Assembly: GCF_002224125.1 (NCBI RefSeq) | Contig: NZ_NCSM01000018.1 | Coordinates: forward strand, 310,001-374,000 | Direction: 5' to 3' | Length of the DNA: 64,000 bases | Source of the DNA: Streptomyces sp. NBS 14/10 | GTDB lineage: Bacteria; Actinomycetota; Actinomycetes; Streptomycetales; Streptomycetaceae | Shown here: one piece after another, positions 20,783 to 34,137 of the stretch | How positions within the stretch are numbered: position 1 is the stretch's first letter | Layout: every line of letters begins with the position of its first letter | Made by a program: the position numbers and the translations under genes | Notes under the pieces: generated by a model | What the model was told of the DNA's origin: nothing | Seen by the model: the letters and a program-made list of their open reading frames with translations, nothing else | The model's database searches: none

Positions 20783-21232
20783 TCAGCGGCGGCGGTGCAC
20801 CAGCCGACCGGCCAGCACCGTGGCCACGCACACGCCGTCCGCGTCGAAGGCCGCGAGGTCCGCCCGGCCGGTCTCGACCAGCGCGGACGGGCGCGGCCGG
20901 TCCAGGACGGCGACGCCGCCCCGCCGCGCGGCCGCCAGCAGCTCGGGGTCGGTGACCCGCGCCGCGACGACGGCCGTCGCGCCCAGCCGCAGCAACGCGT
21001 GGATCCGCTCGCGCGGGCTGGGCGCGTCGGGCACCGGCGCGTCGTGGACCAGGCCCGGGCCCAGCGTGCCGGGCCAGTGGCGCACCCGGGCCCGCGGATA
21101 CGCCCGGAGCAGTTCGTCCAGCGGCCCGACCGCGGCGATCCGGTCGCCGTCGACCGCGACGGCGGCGTCACGCAGCGGCGCCGCGTCGTCGGGGGTGAGC
21201 CGGACGAGGGGCGCCGCGTGGAGGGTGAGCAT
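20783..21232 (-). CDS. Imidazolonepropionase-like / amidohydrolase composite-domain protein lacking the barrel
   Basis: 149 aa. The N-terminus looks like the beta-sandwich opening of amidohydrolases (DAAVAVDGDRIAAVGPLDELL...GTLGPGLVHDAP) and the C-terminus like their closing strands (GRADLAAFDADGVCVATVLAGRLV). The metal-binding TIM barrel that normally separates them is missing: there is no HxH, only a single His where it should be. So it is unlikely to be a hydrolase. It sits between menG and mqnC; a structural or accessory role in menaquinone synthesis is only a guess. ATG start. Confidence 0.7.
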   Translation of the reverse strand: MLTLHAAPLVRLTPDDAAPLRDAAVAVDGDRIAAVGPLDELLRAYPRARVRHWPGTLGPGLVHDAPVPDAPSPRERIHALLRLGATAVVAARVTDPELLAAARRGGVAVLDRPRPSALVETGRADLAAFDADGVCVATVLAGRLVHRRR

Positions 21233-21270
21233 CAGAAGTGTCGTATCAGGAGGTTTATCGGCAGACGCAT

Positions 21271-21306
21271 CAAGAGGCGTCTCGAGCGGCGTCTCAAGAG
21301 GCGTCG
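21271..21306. repeat. Triplicated 12-bp repeat across the mqnC stop codon
   Basis: Plus-strand units are CAAGAGGCGTCT, CGAGCGGCGTCT and CAAGAGGCGTCG, head to tail. Read with mqnC they encode D-A-S-stop, D-A-A-R, D-A-S-stop in one frame, so the terminal codons and stop have been copied downstream. Confidence 0.85.
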
Positions 21307-22493
21307 ATCAGCTTGAGCTCCGGGTGGGCGGTACCGCCCTCGATCGCCGTCGACGACAGATGCGAGACGACATGGTCGTCGACCGGGTCGTTCGCCGGGT
21401 CGTCGTGCACGACCAGGTGCTCGTACGTGGTGGCGCGCTGCGCGGGCACCCGCCCCGCCGTACGGATGAGGTGGAGCAGTTCCATCCGGTTGGACCGGTG
21501 CCGGGCGCCCGCCGAGGAGACCACGTTCTCCTCCAGCATCACCGAGCCGAGGTCGTCCGCCCCGTAGTGCAGCGACAGCTGACCGGCCTCCTTGCCGACG
21601 GTCAGCCAGGAACCCTGGATATGGGCCACGTTGTCGAGGAACAGCCGGGCGATCGCGAGCATCCGCAGGTACTCGAAGATGGTCGCCTGCGTCTGCCCCT
21701 TCAGGTGGTTGTTCTCGGGCTGGTAGGTGTACGGGATGAAGGCGCGGAAGCCGCCCGTACGGTCCTGCACATCGCGGATCATGCGGATGTGCTCGATCCG
21801 CTCGGCGTTCGTCTCGCCGGTGCCCATGAGCATCGTGGAGGTGGACTCCACCCCGAGGTTATGGGCGGTCTCCATGATCTCCAGCCAGCGCTCGCCCGAC
21901 TCCTTCAGCGGCGCGATGGCCTTGCGCGGCCGCTCGGGCAGCAGCTCGGCGCCCGCGCCCGCGAAGGAGTCCAGGCCCGCGTCGTGGATGCGGCGGATCG
22001 CCTCCTCGGCCGAGACGCCGGAGATCCGCGCCATGTGCTCGACCTCGGAGGCCCCCAGCGAGTGGATCACCAGCTGCGGGAATTCCTTCTTGATGGCCGA
22101 GAAGTGCTGCTCGTAGTACTCCACCCCGAAGTCCGGGTGGTGACCGCCCTGGAACATGATCTGTGTGCCGCCGAGTTCGACCGTCTCGGCGCAGCGGCGC
22201 AGGATGTCGTCGAGGTCGCGGGTCCAGCCCTTGGCGGTGTCCTTGGGCGCGGCGTAGAAGGCGCAGAACTTGCAGGCCGTCACGCAGACGTTGGTGTAGT
22301 TGATGTTCCGCTCGATGATGTACGTCGCGATGTGCTCGACGCCCGCGTAGCGGCGGCGGCGGGCCGCGTCGGCGGCGGCGCCGAGCGCGTGCAGCGGGGC
22401 GGACCGGTACAGGTCGAGCGCTTCCTCCGGGGTGATACGGCCCCCGGCGGCGGCGCGGTCGAGGACGGCCTGAAGCGATGCGTTCTCGGTCAC
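21294..22493 (-). CDS. mqnC: Cyclic dehypoxanthine futalosine synthase (radical SAM)
   Basis: Converts dehypoxanthine futalosine to its cyclic form in the futalosine menaquinone pathway. The radical-SAM motif is CVTACKFC, followed by the family pattern GGTQIMFQGGHHPDFGVEYYEQ and STSTMLMGTGET. 399 aa, normal length. GTG start 22493. The final codons belong to a 12-bp repeat. Homologous overall to MqnE at 38.7 kb, but the CVTACKFCAFY motif and FQGGHHPD loop assign it to MqnC. Confidence 0.94.
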   Translation of the reverse strand: MTENASLQAVLDRAAAGGRITPEEALDLYRSAPLHALGAAADAARRRRYAGVEHIATYIIERNINYTNVCVTACKFCAFYAAPKDTAKGWTRDLDDILRRCAETVELGGTQIMFQGGHHPDFGVEYYEQHFSAIKKEFPQLVIHSLGASEVEHMARISGVSAEEAIRRIHDAGLDSFAGAGAELLPERPRKAIAPLKESGERWLEIMETAHNLGVESTSTMLMGTGETNAERIEHIRMIRDVQDRTGGFRAFIPYTYQPENNHLKGQTQATIFEYLRMLAIARLFLDNVAHIQGSWLTVGKEAGQLSLHYGADDLGSVMLEENVVSSAGARHRSNRMELLHLIRTAGRVPAQRATTYEHLVVHDDPANDPVDDHVVSHLSSTAIEGGTAHPELKLIDAS

Positions 22494-22589
22494 CGGGGCG
22501 TCCCTTTCGGCGGGTTGCGGACGGACTGCCCCAGCGTACGCCAGCCCTCACGGCCCCACGCCGAGGCCCCACGGCGGCCTGCGTGGTGA

Positions 22590-22659
22590 CTCCGTGGCAG
22601 CTTGTGCGGCGGGCTCCGTAGCGGCTCTGCGGCGGCTCCGTGGCGGCCCTTCAGCGGGG
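22590..22659. repeat. Imperfect ~22-24-bp triplicate repeat
   Basis: Three units beginning CTCCGTGGC / CTCCGTAGC / CTCCGTGGC, each ending in a GCGG-rich tail, lie in the 180-bp gap between the kinase gene and mqnC. Noncoding as far as I can see. Confidence 0.5.
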
Positions 22660-22673
22660 CCGGGGACGGGCGG

Positions 22674-24398
22674 TCAGTTCACCTTGCGCAGGGTGCCGCT
22701 CGGGTTGCCGCCCTCCTCGTCCGCCGTCTCGTAGCGCAGCGAGCCGTTGGAGGCGAGCGTGAACCGTTCATCGGACGAGCCGGTGCTACAGCCCGTCTGC
22801 CTCTCGTCCTTCTTGATCCGCGAGTCGAGGACCAGCCTGGTCGAGGTGGCCGAGACCAGCTTCCAGCTGCTGTCGCAGCGGAGCACCAACAGCTCGACCC
22901 TGCCACTGCCGACCCTGTCCCCCGGCTTTCCCTGGCGGATGGTGATGGTCAGCTCGCCCCCGGGAGCGCCGGAGTCGGTCGTCAGGTCGCCTTTCCAGGT
23001 CCCGAGGAACGCCTTGGGCACCCGCTGGCCGGCACCGTCGCTGTTGTGATCCGTCGCGCTGGGCCCCGGGCTCTTGGTCGCGGAGACGTCGCTGTGGTCC
23101 CCGCCCCCGCCGGTGCCCGGCAGCACATGGAACACGACGGCCGCCGTCGTGGCGGCGGCCAGCGCGCCCGCGATCGACAGCACCAGCGTGCAGCTGAGCG
23201 CCTTGGGCCGCTTCCTGCCCCCGATGGCGGCGGACAGCGCGACCCTGCGTCCCCCGGCCGGCTGTCCGTCGGCCGGCTGCCCCTCTGCGGGGGCGGGCGC
23301 GCCGGGAGCCCGGCCCTGCGCGGCGGCCTGGGCCGGGCCGCCGTACGACGGGTCCGGCGGGCCGAACGCTCCCAGGGGCGTGGCGGGTGGGTGCGCCGAC
23401 GCCGCCGGGGTCCCGGGAGCCGTGGGGATCACCGGGGCGAACGGGGTCCCGGGGGTCGACGGAGCCGCCGGTGTGACCGCGGGGACGGCGGGCGCCGACG
23501 CGTCCAGGTCGAGGAGCTCCACCGCCCGCCGGCTCACCCGCTCGACCAGCGGCCCGGGCAGCCACCCCGGTCGCACCAGGTCCGAGGCGCCCCCGTCCGG
23601 GGCGAGGCGGCTGACGATCCGCTCCGGGGTGGGCCGGGCGGACGGGTCCTTGGCCAGGCAGGCGGCGACCAGGTCCCGCAGCTCCCCGGTCAGCCCGCGG
23701 CCGAGCCGGGCCTCCTCGTGGACCACCTTGTAGAGCAGCGCGGCCGAGCTGTCGCCCGGGAAGGGCGGCTCGCCCGTCGCCGCGTACGCCAGCACGGCGC
23801 CGAGCGAGAAGACGTCGGCCGCCCCGTCCACGCCCTTGCCCAGGATCTGCTCGGGCGCCATATAGCCGGGCGAGCCGATCGAGGCGCCGGTCGAGGTCAG
23901 GGACACCGTGCCCTGCGTGGCCCGCGCTATGCCGAAGTCGATCAGGCGCGGGCCGTCCAGGGCGAGCAGCACGTTGGACGGCTTGACGTCGCGGTGGACC
24001 AGGCCCAGGGCGTGCACGGCGACCAGCGCCTCCGCCAGCCCCGCGCCCAGGGCCCGTACGGACGGCTCGGGCAGCGGCCCCTCGTCGGCGACGGCCTGGC
24101 TCAGGGACGGGCCCGCGACATAGCCCGTGGCCACCCACGGGACGCGCGCGTCCGGATCGGCGTCCAGGACCGGCGCGGTCCACTCCCCGCCGACCCGCCG
24201 CGCGGCCTCCACCTCACGCCGGAACCGGGCGCGGAACTCGTGGTCGAGCGAGAAGTGTGCGTGCACGACCTTCACGGCCACGGTCCGGCCGCCCGCGCTA
24301 CGCCCCACGAAGACCCGGCCCATACCGCCCGAGCCGAGCCGGCCGAGCAGTCGGTATGCGCCGATGACCTGCGGGTCCTCCGCTCCCAGCGGCTCCAT
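22674..24398 (-). CDS. Membrane-anchored Ser/Thr protein kinase (Hanks type)
   Basis: 574 aa from ATG 24398 (GGGGGGAG site; an in-frame ATG at 24452 is possible). Kinase domain about residues 10-270: glycine loop LGSGGMGRVFVGR, VAVKVV lysine, catalytic HRDVKPSN, DFGIA, GSPGYMAPEQ. Then a Pro/Ala-rich linker, one membrane span (CTLVLSIAGALAAATTAAVVF) and an extracellular ~130-residue domain starting after VPKAFLGTWKGDL, with a beta-rich look and two Cys. That outer part resembles the lipocalin-like sensor found on some streptomycete kinases. Lies between mqnC and mqnA on the same strand. Confidence 0.9.
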   Translation of the reverse strand: MEPLGAEDPQVIGAYRLLGRLGSGGMGRVFVGRSAGGRTVAVKVVHAHFSLDHEFRARFRREVEAARRVGGEWTAPVLDADPDARVPWVATGYVAGPSLSQAVADEGPLPEPSVRALGAGLAEALVAVHALGLVHRDVKPSNVLLALDGPRLIDFGIARATQGTVSLTSTGASIGSPGYMAPEQILGKGVDGAADVFSLGAVLAYAATGEPPFPGDSSAALLYKVVHEEARLGRGLTGELRDLVAACLAKDPSARPTPERIVSRLAPDGGASDLVRPGWLPGPLVERVSRRAVELLDLDASAPAVPAVTPAAPSTPGTPFAPVIPTAPGTPAASAHPPATPLGAFGPPDPSYGGPAQAAAQGRAPGAPAPAEGQPADGQPAGGRRVALSAAIGGRKRPKALSCTLVLSIAGALAAATTAAVVFHVLPGTGGGGDHSDVSATKSPGPSATDHNSDGAGQRVPKAFLGTWKGDLTTDSGAPGGELTITIRQGKPGDRVGSGRVELLVLRCDSSWKLVSATSTRLVLDSRIKKDERQTGCSTGSSDERFTLASNGSLRYETADEEGGNPSGTLRKVN

Positions 24399-24552
24399 CC
24401 CGTCGCTCCCCCCTAGCCTGCGCCGCTCCAGCTTAGGTCCTGCCCCGGACATACCGCCGGGAGCGGGACCCGATGCGCACCAAGCCGTTACACCGCTGCC
24501 CAGGGCGGTCGTACGGCCGTTCCAGGGCGGTCAGACAGCCATTTCGCCCGGT

Positions 24553-25777
<1,225 letters not shown>

Positions 25778-25981
25778 ATGGCTACCGGAACCGTCAAGTG
25801 GTTCAACGCCGAGAAGGGCTTCGGCTTCATCGCCCAAGACGGCGGCGGCCCCGATGTCTTCGTTCACTACTCCGCGATCAACGCGTCTGGTTTCCGCTCC
25901 CTGGAGGAGAACCAGGCCGTTACCTTCGACGTCACCCAGGGCCCGAAGGGCCCGCAGGCGGAGAACGTCAGCGCGGCCTGA
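25778..25981 (+). CDS. Cold-shock domain protein
   Basis: 67-aa single-domain CspA-family nucleic-acid chaperone. RNP1 (KGFGFIAQD) and RNP2 (DVFVHYSAI) are intact. ATG 25778 with a strong AAGGAGGG site; the longer open frame upstream is leader. Followed immediately by a perfect terminator hairpin, so it is monocistronic. Confidence 0.97.
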   Translation: MATGTVKWFNAEKGFGFIAQDGGGPDVFVHYSAINASGFRSLEENQAVTFDVTQGPKGPQAENVSAA

Positions 25982-25995
25982 TTAAGCAGTACCCA

Positions 25996-26045
25996 AGGAG
26001 CCCCGGCTTCCGCTTCGGCGGGGGCCGGGGCTCCTGCCTTGTTTT
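25996..26045 (+). terminator. Rho-independent terminator of the cold-shock gene
   Basis: AGGAGCCCCGGC at 25996-26007 pairs perfectly with GCCGGGGCTCCT at 26024-26035 (12 bp stem), followed by a T-rich stretch (CTTGTTTTC). Confidence 0.9.
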
Positions 26046-26087
26046 CGACCTTGAAATCTTCCCTATTCACTTAATCCTTTATTCACT

Positions 26088-28076
<1,989 letters not shown>

Positions 28077-28094
28077 GACGACTCCTGACCCCTC

Positions 28095-28116
28095 AGTAAT
28101 GTTACTTCAGAGTAAT
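28095..28116. promoter_or_regulatory. Possible operator: three AGTAA half-sites upstream of the acyl-CoA synthetase
   Basis: AGTAATGTTACT is a 5+5 palindrome with a 2-bp centre (28095-28106), followed by a third AGTAA at 28110-28114. It sits 19-40 bp before the ATG of the ligase gene, where a repressor would overlap the promoter. The regulator is unknown; a TetR gene is 1.4 kb away. Confidence 0.4.
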
Positions 28117-28218
28117 CATCCTTTGATTCCCCCGGGAAGACCTGTGCGAATGCGCCGTGTGGCGGTGCCTGTTTACGGTGATGCCCTCGGGCCGTACACC
28201 GACGAGGGGTAACTGCCC

Positions 28219-28779
28219 ATGGCGATACGCCTCCCCATACGTGTCCCCGTTCGCCGCCCTGTACGTCTCCCAGTGCGCCTTCTGACGACCGCGTCGCTGA
28301 CGGTGGGGCTGTGCGCCGGGCTGCCCGCTCCCCCGGCCTTCGCGGCCTGCGAGGACGCCCCGAACACCGCCGGATCCGTGGACGGTTCGGAGCTGACCTA
28401 CGATCTGCACACCAAGTACACGGCGGAGTGGGACCGGGCGCGCGCCGCCTGGAACGCGCTGGGCAAGGTCGACGTCCGGCCCGACACGGGCACGGCGTAC
28501 GCGGATGTGGACGCGAGCGACGTCGACCGCAGCGACGTCGGCTGGTCCGGTCTGTGGGAGCCCCACGACCTCGGCTCCGACGACATCGTCCTCAACGACC
28601 ACTTCCTGAAGGACTACTCCGCCGAGACCAAGAACGGCGTGGTCACCCACGAACTCGGCCATGCGCTCAGGCTGGGGCACCACACCGACACCGGCGCGGT
28701 CATGTACTGCGACGACACCCGCACCGCCATCACCCCGTCGGCCGACGACATCGCGGCCTACCGGGCCATCTGGGGGTGA
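28219..28779 (+). CDS. Secreted matrixin/snapalysin-like zinc metalloprotease
   Basis: 186 aa. Signal peptide (Arg-rich n-region, LLTTASLTVGLCAGLPAPPAFA, cleavage near residue 42), then a compact metzincin-like domain with the zinc motif HELGHALRLGHH at about residue 142 and a downstream VMYC, where the metzincin Met-turn is expected. The size and motif fit the streptomycete small neutral protease and matrixin families. ATG 28219 with a GAGGGG site. Its stop overlaps the start of the next gene. Confidence 0.85.
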   Translation: MAIRLPIRVPVRRPVRLPVRLLTTASLTVGLCAGLPAPPAFAACEDAPNTAGSVDGSELTYDLHTKYTAEWDRARAAWNALGKVDVRPDTGTAYADVDASDVDRSDVGWSGLWEPHDLGSDDIVLNDHFLKDYSAETKNGVVTHELGHALRLGHHTDTGAVMYCDDTRTAITPSADDIAAYRAIWG

Positions 28780-29450
28780 ACGGCGCCGTGTTCACCGAAC
28801 TTCACCCCACCGGAGCAGCGCGCACGGCGCATCCGAAGCGCGGGGCGCGCGCAGGAGCGCGCACCAAGGCGATCGCGCTCGGCTCGGCCCTCCTGGCCCT
28901 CGGCGGCGGCGCGGCCGCGTGGTTCACCGTCCCGTACGGCACCACCCACTACCACCCCACCTACGCGGTACGGCTCGACACCCCGGAATTCGCCTCCGGT
29001 TGGGCCGACGACGTGTTCATCGGCAAGGTCACGGCGCGCGAGGGACTGCGGCGTACGAACGGCGACCGGCTGCTGTGGACCACCTACCGGGTCGAGGTGC
29101 GCAAAACCCTCAAGGGCAAGGTGAGCGGCAGCGTACGGGTCGCCCAGGAGGGCGGCGACGACCCGCTGCGGCGGGAGCGGATCGTGGTGGGCGAGGCCCC
29201 GTCGCTCGAACCGGGCAGGACCTATGTCCTGGCCACCCGGCTCGCCCCGGACGGCTGGCACACCGCCCCGTCCAACTTCCATCCGGTGGACCTGTCCCCC
29301 GCGGAGGGCGGCTCGGACAGCGGCACCGATATGTCCACGGTGTGGGAGAAGGGCGTCGCGCACCCCACCGCCCAGCGGCATACGCACCCCTCGGCGGTCT
29401 CCCGGGCCAAGGACCCCTCGGCGCTGTACGCCAGGGCCCACATCGGCTGA
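28776..29450 (+). CDS. Membrane-anchored protein with NTR/TIMP-like domain
   Basis: 224 aa. Start GTG 28776 overlaps the protease stop (GTGA), so the two are translationally coupled; GTG 28788 is an alternative. One N-terminal membrane segment (AIALGSALLALGGGAAAWFTV) precedes an extracytoplasmic region with the pattern WADDVFIGKV...YRVEVRKTLKGKVSG...LEPGRTYVLATRLAPDG. That strand order resembles netrin/TIMP-type OB folds, which in animals inhibit metalloproteases. The resemblance is by eye. It has no Cys, so the TIMP disulphides are absent. Function unknown; inhibition or anchoring of the protease is inferred. Confidence 0.55.
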   Translation: MNGAVFTELHPTGAARTAHPKRGARAGARTKAIALGSALLALGGGAAAWFTVPYGTTHYHPTYAVRLDTPEFASGWADDVFIGKVTAREGLRRTNGDRLLWTTYRVEVRKTLKGKVSGSVRVAQEGGDDPLRRERIVVGEAPSLEPGRTYVLATRLAPDGWHTAPSNFHPVDLSPAEGGSDSGTDMSTVWEKGVAHPTAQRHTHPSAVSRAKDPSALYARAHIG

Positions 29451-29490
29451 GCGCCGCCCCTACGCCCCTACGCGCCTACGCCCCTGCCTC

Positions 29491-30240
29491 CTACGCCCCT
29501 ACGTGCTCGCCGGGCGACCAGCCCTCGCCCCGCAGCAGGTTGCCAAGACCCGCCCAGGCGAAGTTCATCAGCGTGGCCGCCGCCTCCTCGGCCGAAGGCC
29601 CTCCGCCCGCCCGGTCGCCCGCCCACTCGGCCAGCGACTCCGCCGCGCCCACCAGCGCGTATGCGAGCCCGGCCGCCTCGCCGCCGGTCATCCGGCCCGT
29701 CCGCGCCGCCCCGCATCCCTTCTCCCGCACGGCCGCCCGGAGCAGATGGGTGACGAACTCGACGATCTCCGCCCGCATCGCGGCGACCTCCCGCGCGAAG
29801 GGATCGCCGTGCGTACGGGCCTGGACGTGCAGCAGCGCCCATCCGTCCGGGTGCTCGGCGGTGTGCGTGAAGAAGCCGTGCAGCCCGCTCCACAGCCGGC
29901 GGTCGGCTTTCGCGTCATGCTCGACGGCGGCCCGTATCGCCGCCACCAGCAAGGCGGCCTCCCGCCGGATGCACGCCGCGAACAGCTCGTCTTTGGAGTT
30001 CAGATACAGATAAACCAGCGGCTTGGAGACCCCCGCCTGCTCGGCGATGTCGTCCATGGAGGCGTTTCTGTAGCCGCGCCGCGCGAAGGTCCGTACGGCC
30101 GCGTCTAGCATCTGCTGCTCGCGCACCGCCCTCGGCATCCGCCTGCTCTTCGTCGCCCCGCCCACGCCGGCCGCCCCCTTCGCCCCTGCCCGCCCGGCAC
30201 CCCTCGGTCGCGGGTCTCCGGGTCGCCTGGCCACCGTCAA
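29491..30240 (-). CDS. TetR-family transcriptional regulator
   Basis: 249 aa. The N-terminal HTH domain follows a ~30-residue basic leader: REQQMLDAAVRTFARRGYRNASMDDIAEQAGVSKPLVYLYLNSKDELF is cut here into its recognisable halves, helix 2-3 (ASMDDIAEQAGVSKPLVY) and the closing YLNSKDELFAAC. The C-terminal ligand domain is Ala-rich. TTG 30240 or GTG 30234 start. It stands alone; the target is unknown, with the fatty acyl-CoA synthetase operator a candidate. Confidence 0.9.
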   Translation of the reverse strand: MTVARRPGDPRPRGAGRAGAKGAAGVGGATKSRRMPRAVREQQMLDAAVRTFARRGYRNASMDDIAEQAGVSKPLVYLYLNSKDELFAACIRREAALLVAAIRAAVEHDAKADRRLWSGLHGFFTHTAEHPDGWALLHVQARTHGDPFAREVAAMRAEIVEFVTHLLRAAVREKGCGAARTGRMTGGEAAGLAYALVGAAESLAEWAGDRAGGGPSAEEAAATLMNFAWAGLGNLLRGEGWSPGEHVGA

Positions 30241-30287
30241 GCCTAAGGCTGCTGAGGACCCCTCACATCAGTTCCGGAAGATCAGGA

Positions 30288-30653
30288 TCATGGTGTCACG
30301 CCCAGGGCCGCCCACAGCGCGACGGCGCCCACGACCGCCAGAGCCGTCATGGCCACCAGGATCCCCGCGACGCACCGGCACACCAGGCGCCGCCGCAGCT
30401 CGTCGTAGCGCGCCGTGTACTCGGCGCGCAGCTCCTCGCAGCGGTCGACGATGCGGCGCAGCATCCGCCGGGAGAGCTCGACGCGCTCCTCGGTGTACAG
30501 CCGGACCACCTCCTCGCGCTGGGCGGCGGTGAGCCAGGCCAGCCGTCCGGCGAACGCCTCGGCCTCCGCCCGGGCGTCGCCGAGCTCGCTCTGGCACAGC
30601 AGATAGCCCTCCAGCCGGGCGATGCCCGACTCGATCTCATAGGGATCGGGCAC
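30288..30653 (-). CDS. Small protein with C-terminal membrane anchor
   Basis: 121 aa, not recognised. Residues ~1-85 are amphipathic, rich in Glu/Arg/Leu and probably helical (EEVVRLYTEERVELSRRMLRR). Residues ~92-117 form one membrane span. It begins (GTG 30653) only 6 bp after ctaD stops, so it is probably co-transcribed with the oxidase subunit. Confidence 0.65.
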   Translation of the reverse strand: MPDPYEIESGIARLEGYLLCQSELGDARAEAEAFAGRLAWLTAAQREEVVRLYTEERVELSRRMLRRIVDRCEELRAEYTARYDELRRRLVCRCVAGILVAMTALAVVGAVALWAALGVTP

Positions 30654-30659
30654 GTGCGC

Positions 30660-32330
30660 CTACGCCCGCTCGCGCTGCAACGACTCGGCGACATCGGGGT
30701 GGTGCAGGTCGAAGGCGGGGGATTCGCTGCGGACCTTGGGGAGGGCGAGGAAGTTGTGCCGCGGCGGCGGGCAGGAGGTCGCCCACTCCAGCGATCTGCC
30801 GTATCCCCAGGGGTCGTCCACGGTCACCTTCTCCCCGTATTTGGCGGTCTTCCAGACGTTGTAGAGGAACGGGAGGGTGGACATGCCGAGCAGAAACGCG
30901 CCGATGGTGGAGATGGTGTTCAGCCCGGTGAATCCGTCCGCGGCCAGATAGTCGGCGTAGCGCCGCGGCATTCCCTTGACGCCGAGCCAGTGCTGGACGA
31001 GGAAGGTGGTGTGAAAACCGGTGAACAGCGTCCAGTAGTGGATTTTCCCGAGCCGTTCGTCCAGCATTTTTCCGGTGAACTTCGGCCACCAGAAGTAGAA
31101 TCCGCCGAACATCGCGAACACCACGGTCCCGAAGACCACGTAATGGAAGTGGGCGACCACGAAATAGCTGTCGCTGACATGGAAGTCGAGGGGTGGCGAG
31201 GCCAGGAGCACCCCGGTGAGCCCGCCGAACAGGAAGGTGACGAGGAATCCGATGGACCACAGCATCGGTGTCTCGAAGGACAGTGACCCTTTCCACATCG
31301 TCCCGACCCAGTTGAAGAACTTCACCCCGGTGGGCACCGCGATGAGAAAGGACATGAAGGAGAAGAACGGCAGCAGCACCGCCCCGGTGACGAACATATG
31401 GTGCGCCCACACCGTGGCGGAAAGACCGGCGATGGAGACGGTCGCGGCGACCAGACCCGCGTAGCCGAATACCGGTTTGCGGCTGAACACCGGGATGATC
31501 TCGGTGATCACCCCGAAGAACGGCAGCGCGATGATATAGACCTCGGGATGGCCGAAGAACCAGAACAGATGCTGCCATAGCACCGCACCACCGTTGGACG
31601 GATCGTAGACCCGCGCCCCGAACTTACGGTCCGCCTCCAGCGCGAAAAGGGCCGCGGCCAGCACCGGGAAAACCATGATCACCAGCACGCTGGTGAGCAG
31701 GACGTTCCAGGTGAAGATCGGCATGCGGAACATCGTCATGCCCGGAGCGCGCATGCAGATGATGGTGGTGATGAAGTTGACCGAGCCGAGGATCGTGCCG
31801 AAGCCGGAGAAGGCCAGACCCATGATCCACATATCGGCGCCCACACCCGGCGAGCGGACCGCGTCCGACAGCGGCGAGTACGCGAACCAGCCGAAGTCGG
31901 CCGCGCCCTGCGGGGTGAGGAACCCGGCCACCGCGATCAGCGAGCCGAACAGGTACAGCCAGTAGGCGAACATGTTCAGCCGCGGGAACGCCACATCCGG
32001 GGCGCCGATCTGCAGCGGCATGATCCAGTTCGCGAAGCCGGCGAACAGCGGTGTGGCGAACATCAGCAGCATGATCGTGCCATGCATGGTGAACGCCTGG
32101 TTGAACTGCTCATTGGAGACGAGCTGGGTACCCGGCCGCGCCAGCTCCGCCCGCATCACCATCGCCAGCAGCCCGGCGAAGAGGAAGAAGACGAAGGACG
32201 TCACCATGTACAAGTTGCCGATCTTCTTGTGATCGGTCGTGGTCAGCCAACTGATGATGACCGTGCCGACTCTGTTCCGGCTCTCCCGCTCGGGCTCCCG
32301 CTGCTCCGCCCGCCTCGCCTCTACCGCCAT
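30660..32330 (-). CDS. ctaD: Cytochrome c oxidase subunit I (solitary copy)
   Basis: 556-aa haem-copper oxidase catalytic subunit with twelve helices. Ligand regions are intact: [14 protein letters not shown] (haem a His), [14 protein letters not shown] (CuB His with cross-linked Tyr), [10 protein letters not shown] (CuB His pair) and [12 protein letters not shown] (haem a3 and a His). Oxidises cytochrome c and reduces O2 in the aa3 enzyme. No ctaC, ctaE or qcr genes are adjacent, unlike the main streptomycete oxidase operon, so this is probably a second copy. Start chosen at 32330. Confidence 0.93.
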   Translation of the reverse strand: MAVEARRAEQREPERESRNRVGTVIISWLTTTDHKKIGNLYMVTSFVFFLFAGLLAMVMRAELARPGTQLVSNEQFNQAFTMHGTIMLLMFATPLFAGFANWIMPLQIGAPDVAFPRLNMFAYWLYLFGSLIAVAGFLTPQGAADFGWFAYSPLSDAVRSPGVGADMWIMGLAFSGFGTILGSVNFITTIICMRAPGMTMFRMPIFTWNVLLTSVLVIMVFPVLAAALFALEADRKFGARVYDPSNGGAVLWQHLFWFFGHPEVYIIALPFFGVITEIIPVFSRKPVFGYAGLVAATVSIAGLSATVWAHHMFVTGAVLLPFFSFMSFLIAVPTGVKFFNWVGTMWKGSLSFETPMLWSIGFLVTFLFGGLTGVLLASPPLDFHVSDSYFVVAHFHYVVFGTVVFAMFGGFYFWWPKFTGKMLDERLGKIHYWTLFTGFHTTFLVQHWLGVKGMPRRYADYLAADGFTGLNTISTIGAFLLGMSTLPFLYNVWKTAKYGEKVTVDDPWGYGRSLEWATSCPPPRHNFLALPKVRSESPAFDLHHPDVAESLQRERA

Positions 32331-32399
32331 CGCTCCTCCGCCCGACGCCCTACGCGTCCGACGTTCATAACGCGGCTGGGACGGAAGAGGCGGCTATGA

Positions 32400-34121
<1,722 letters not shown>

Positions 34122-34137
34122 CGGGTCACCGCCACTC

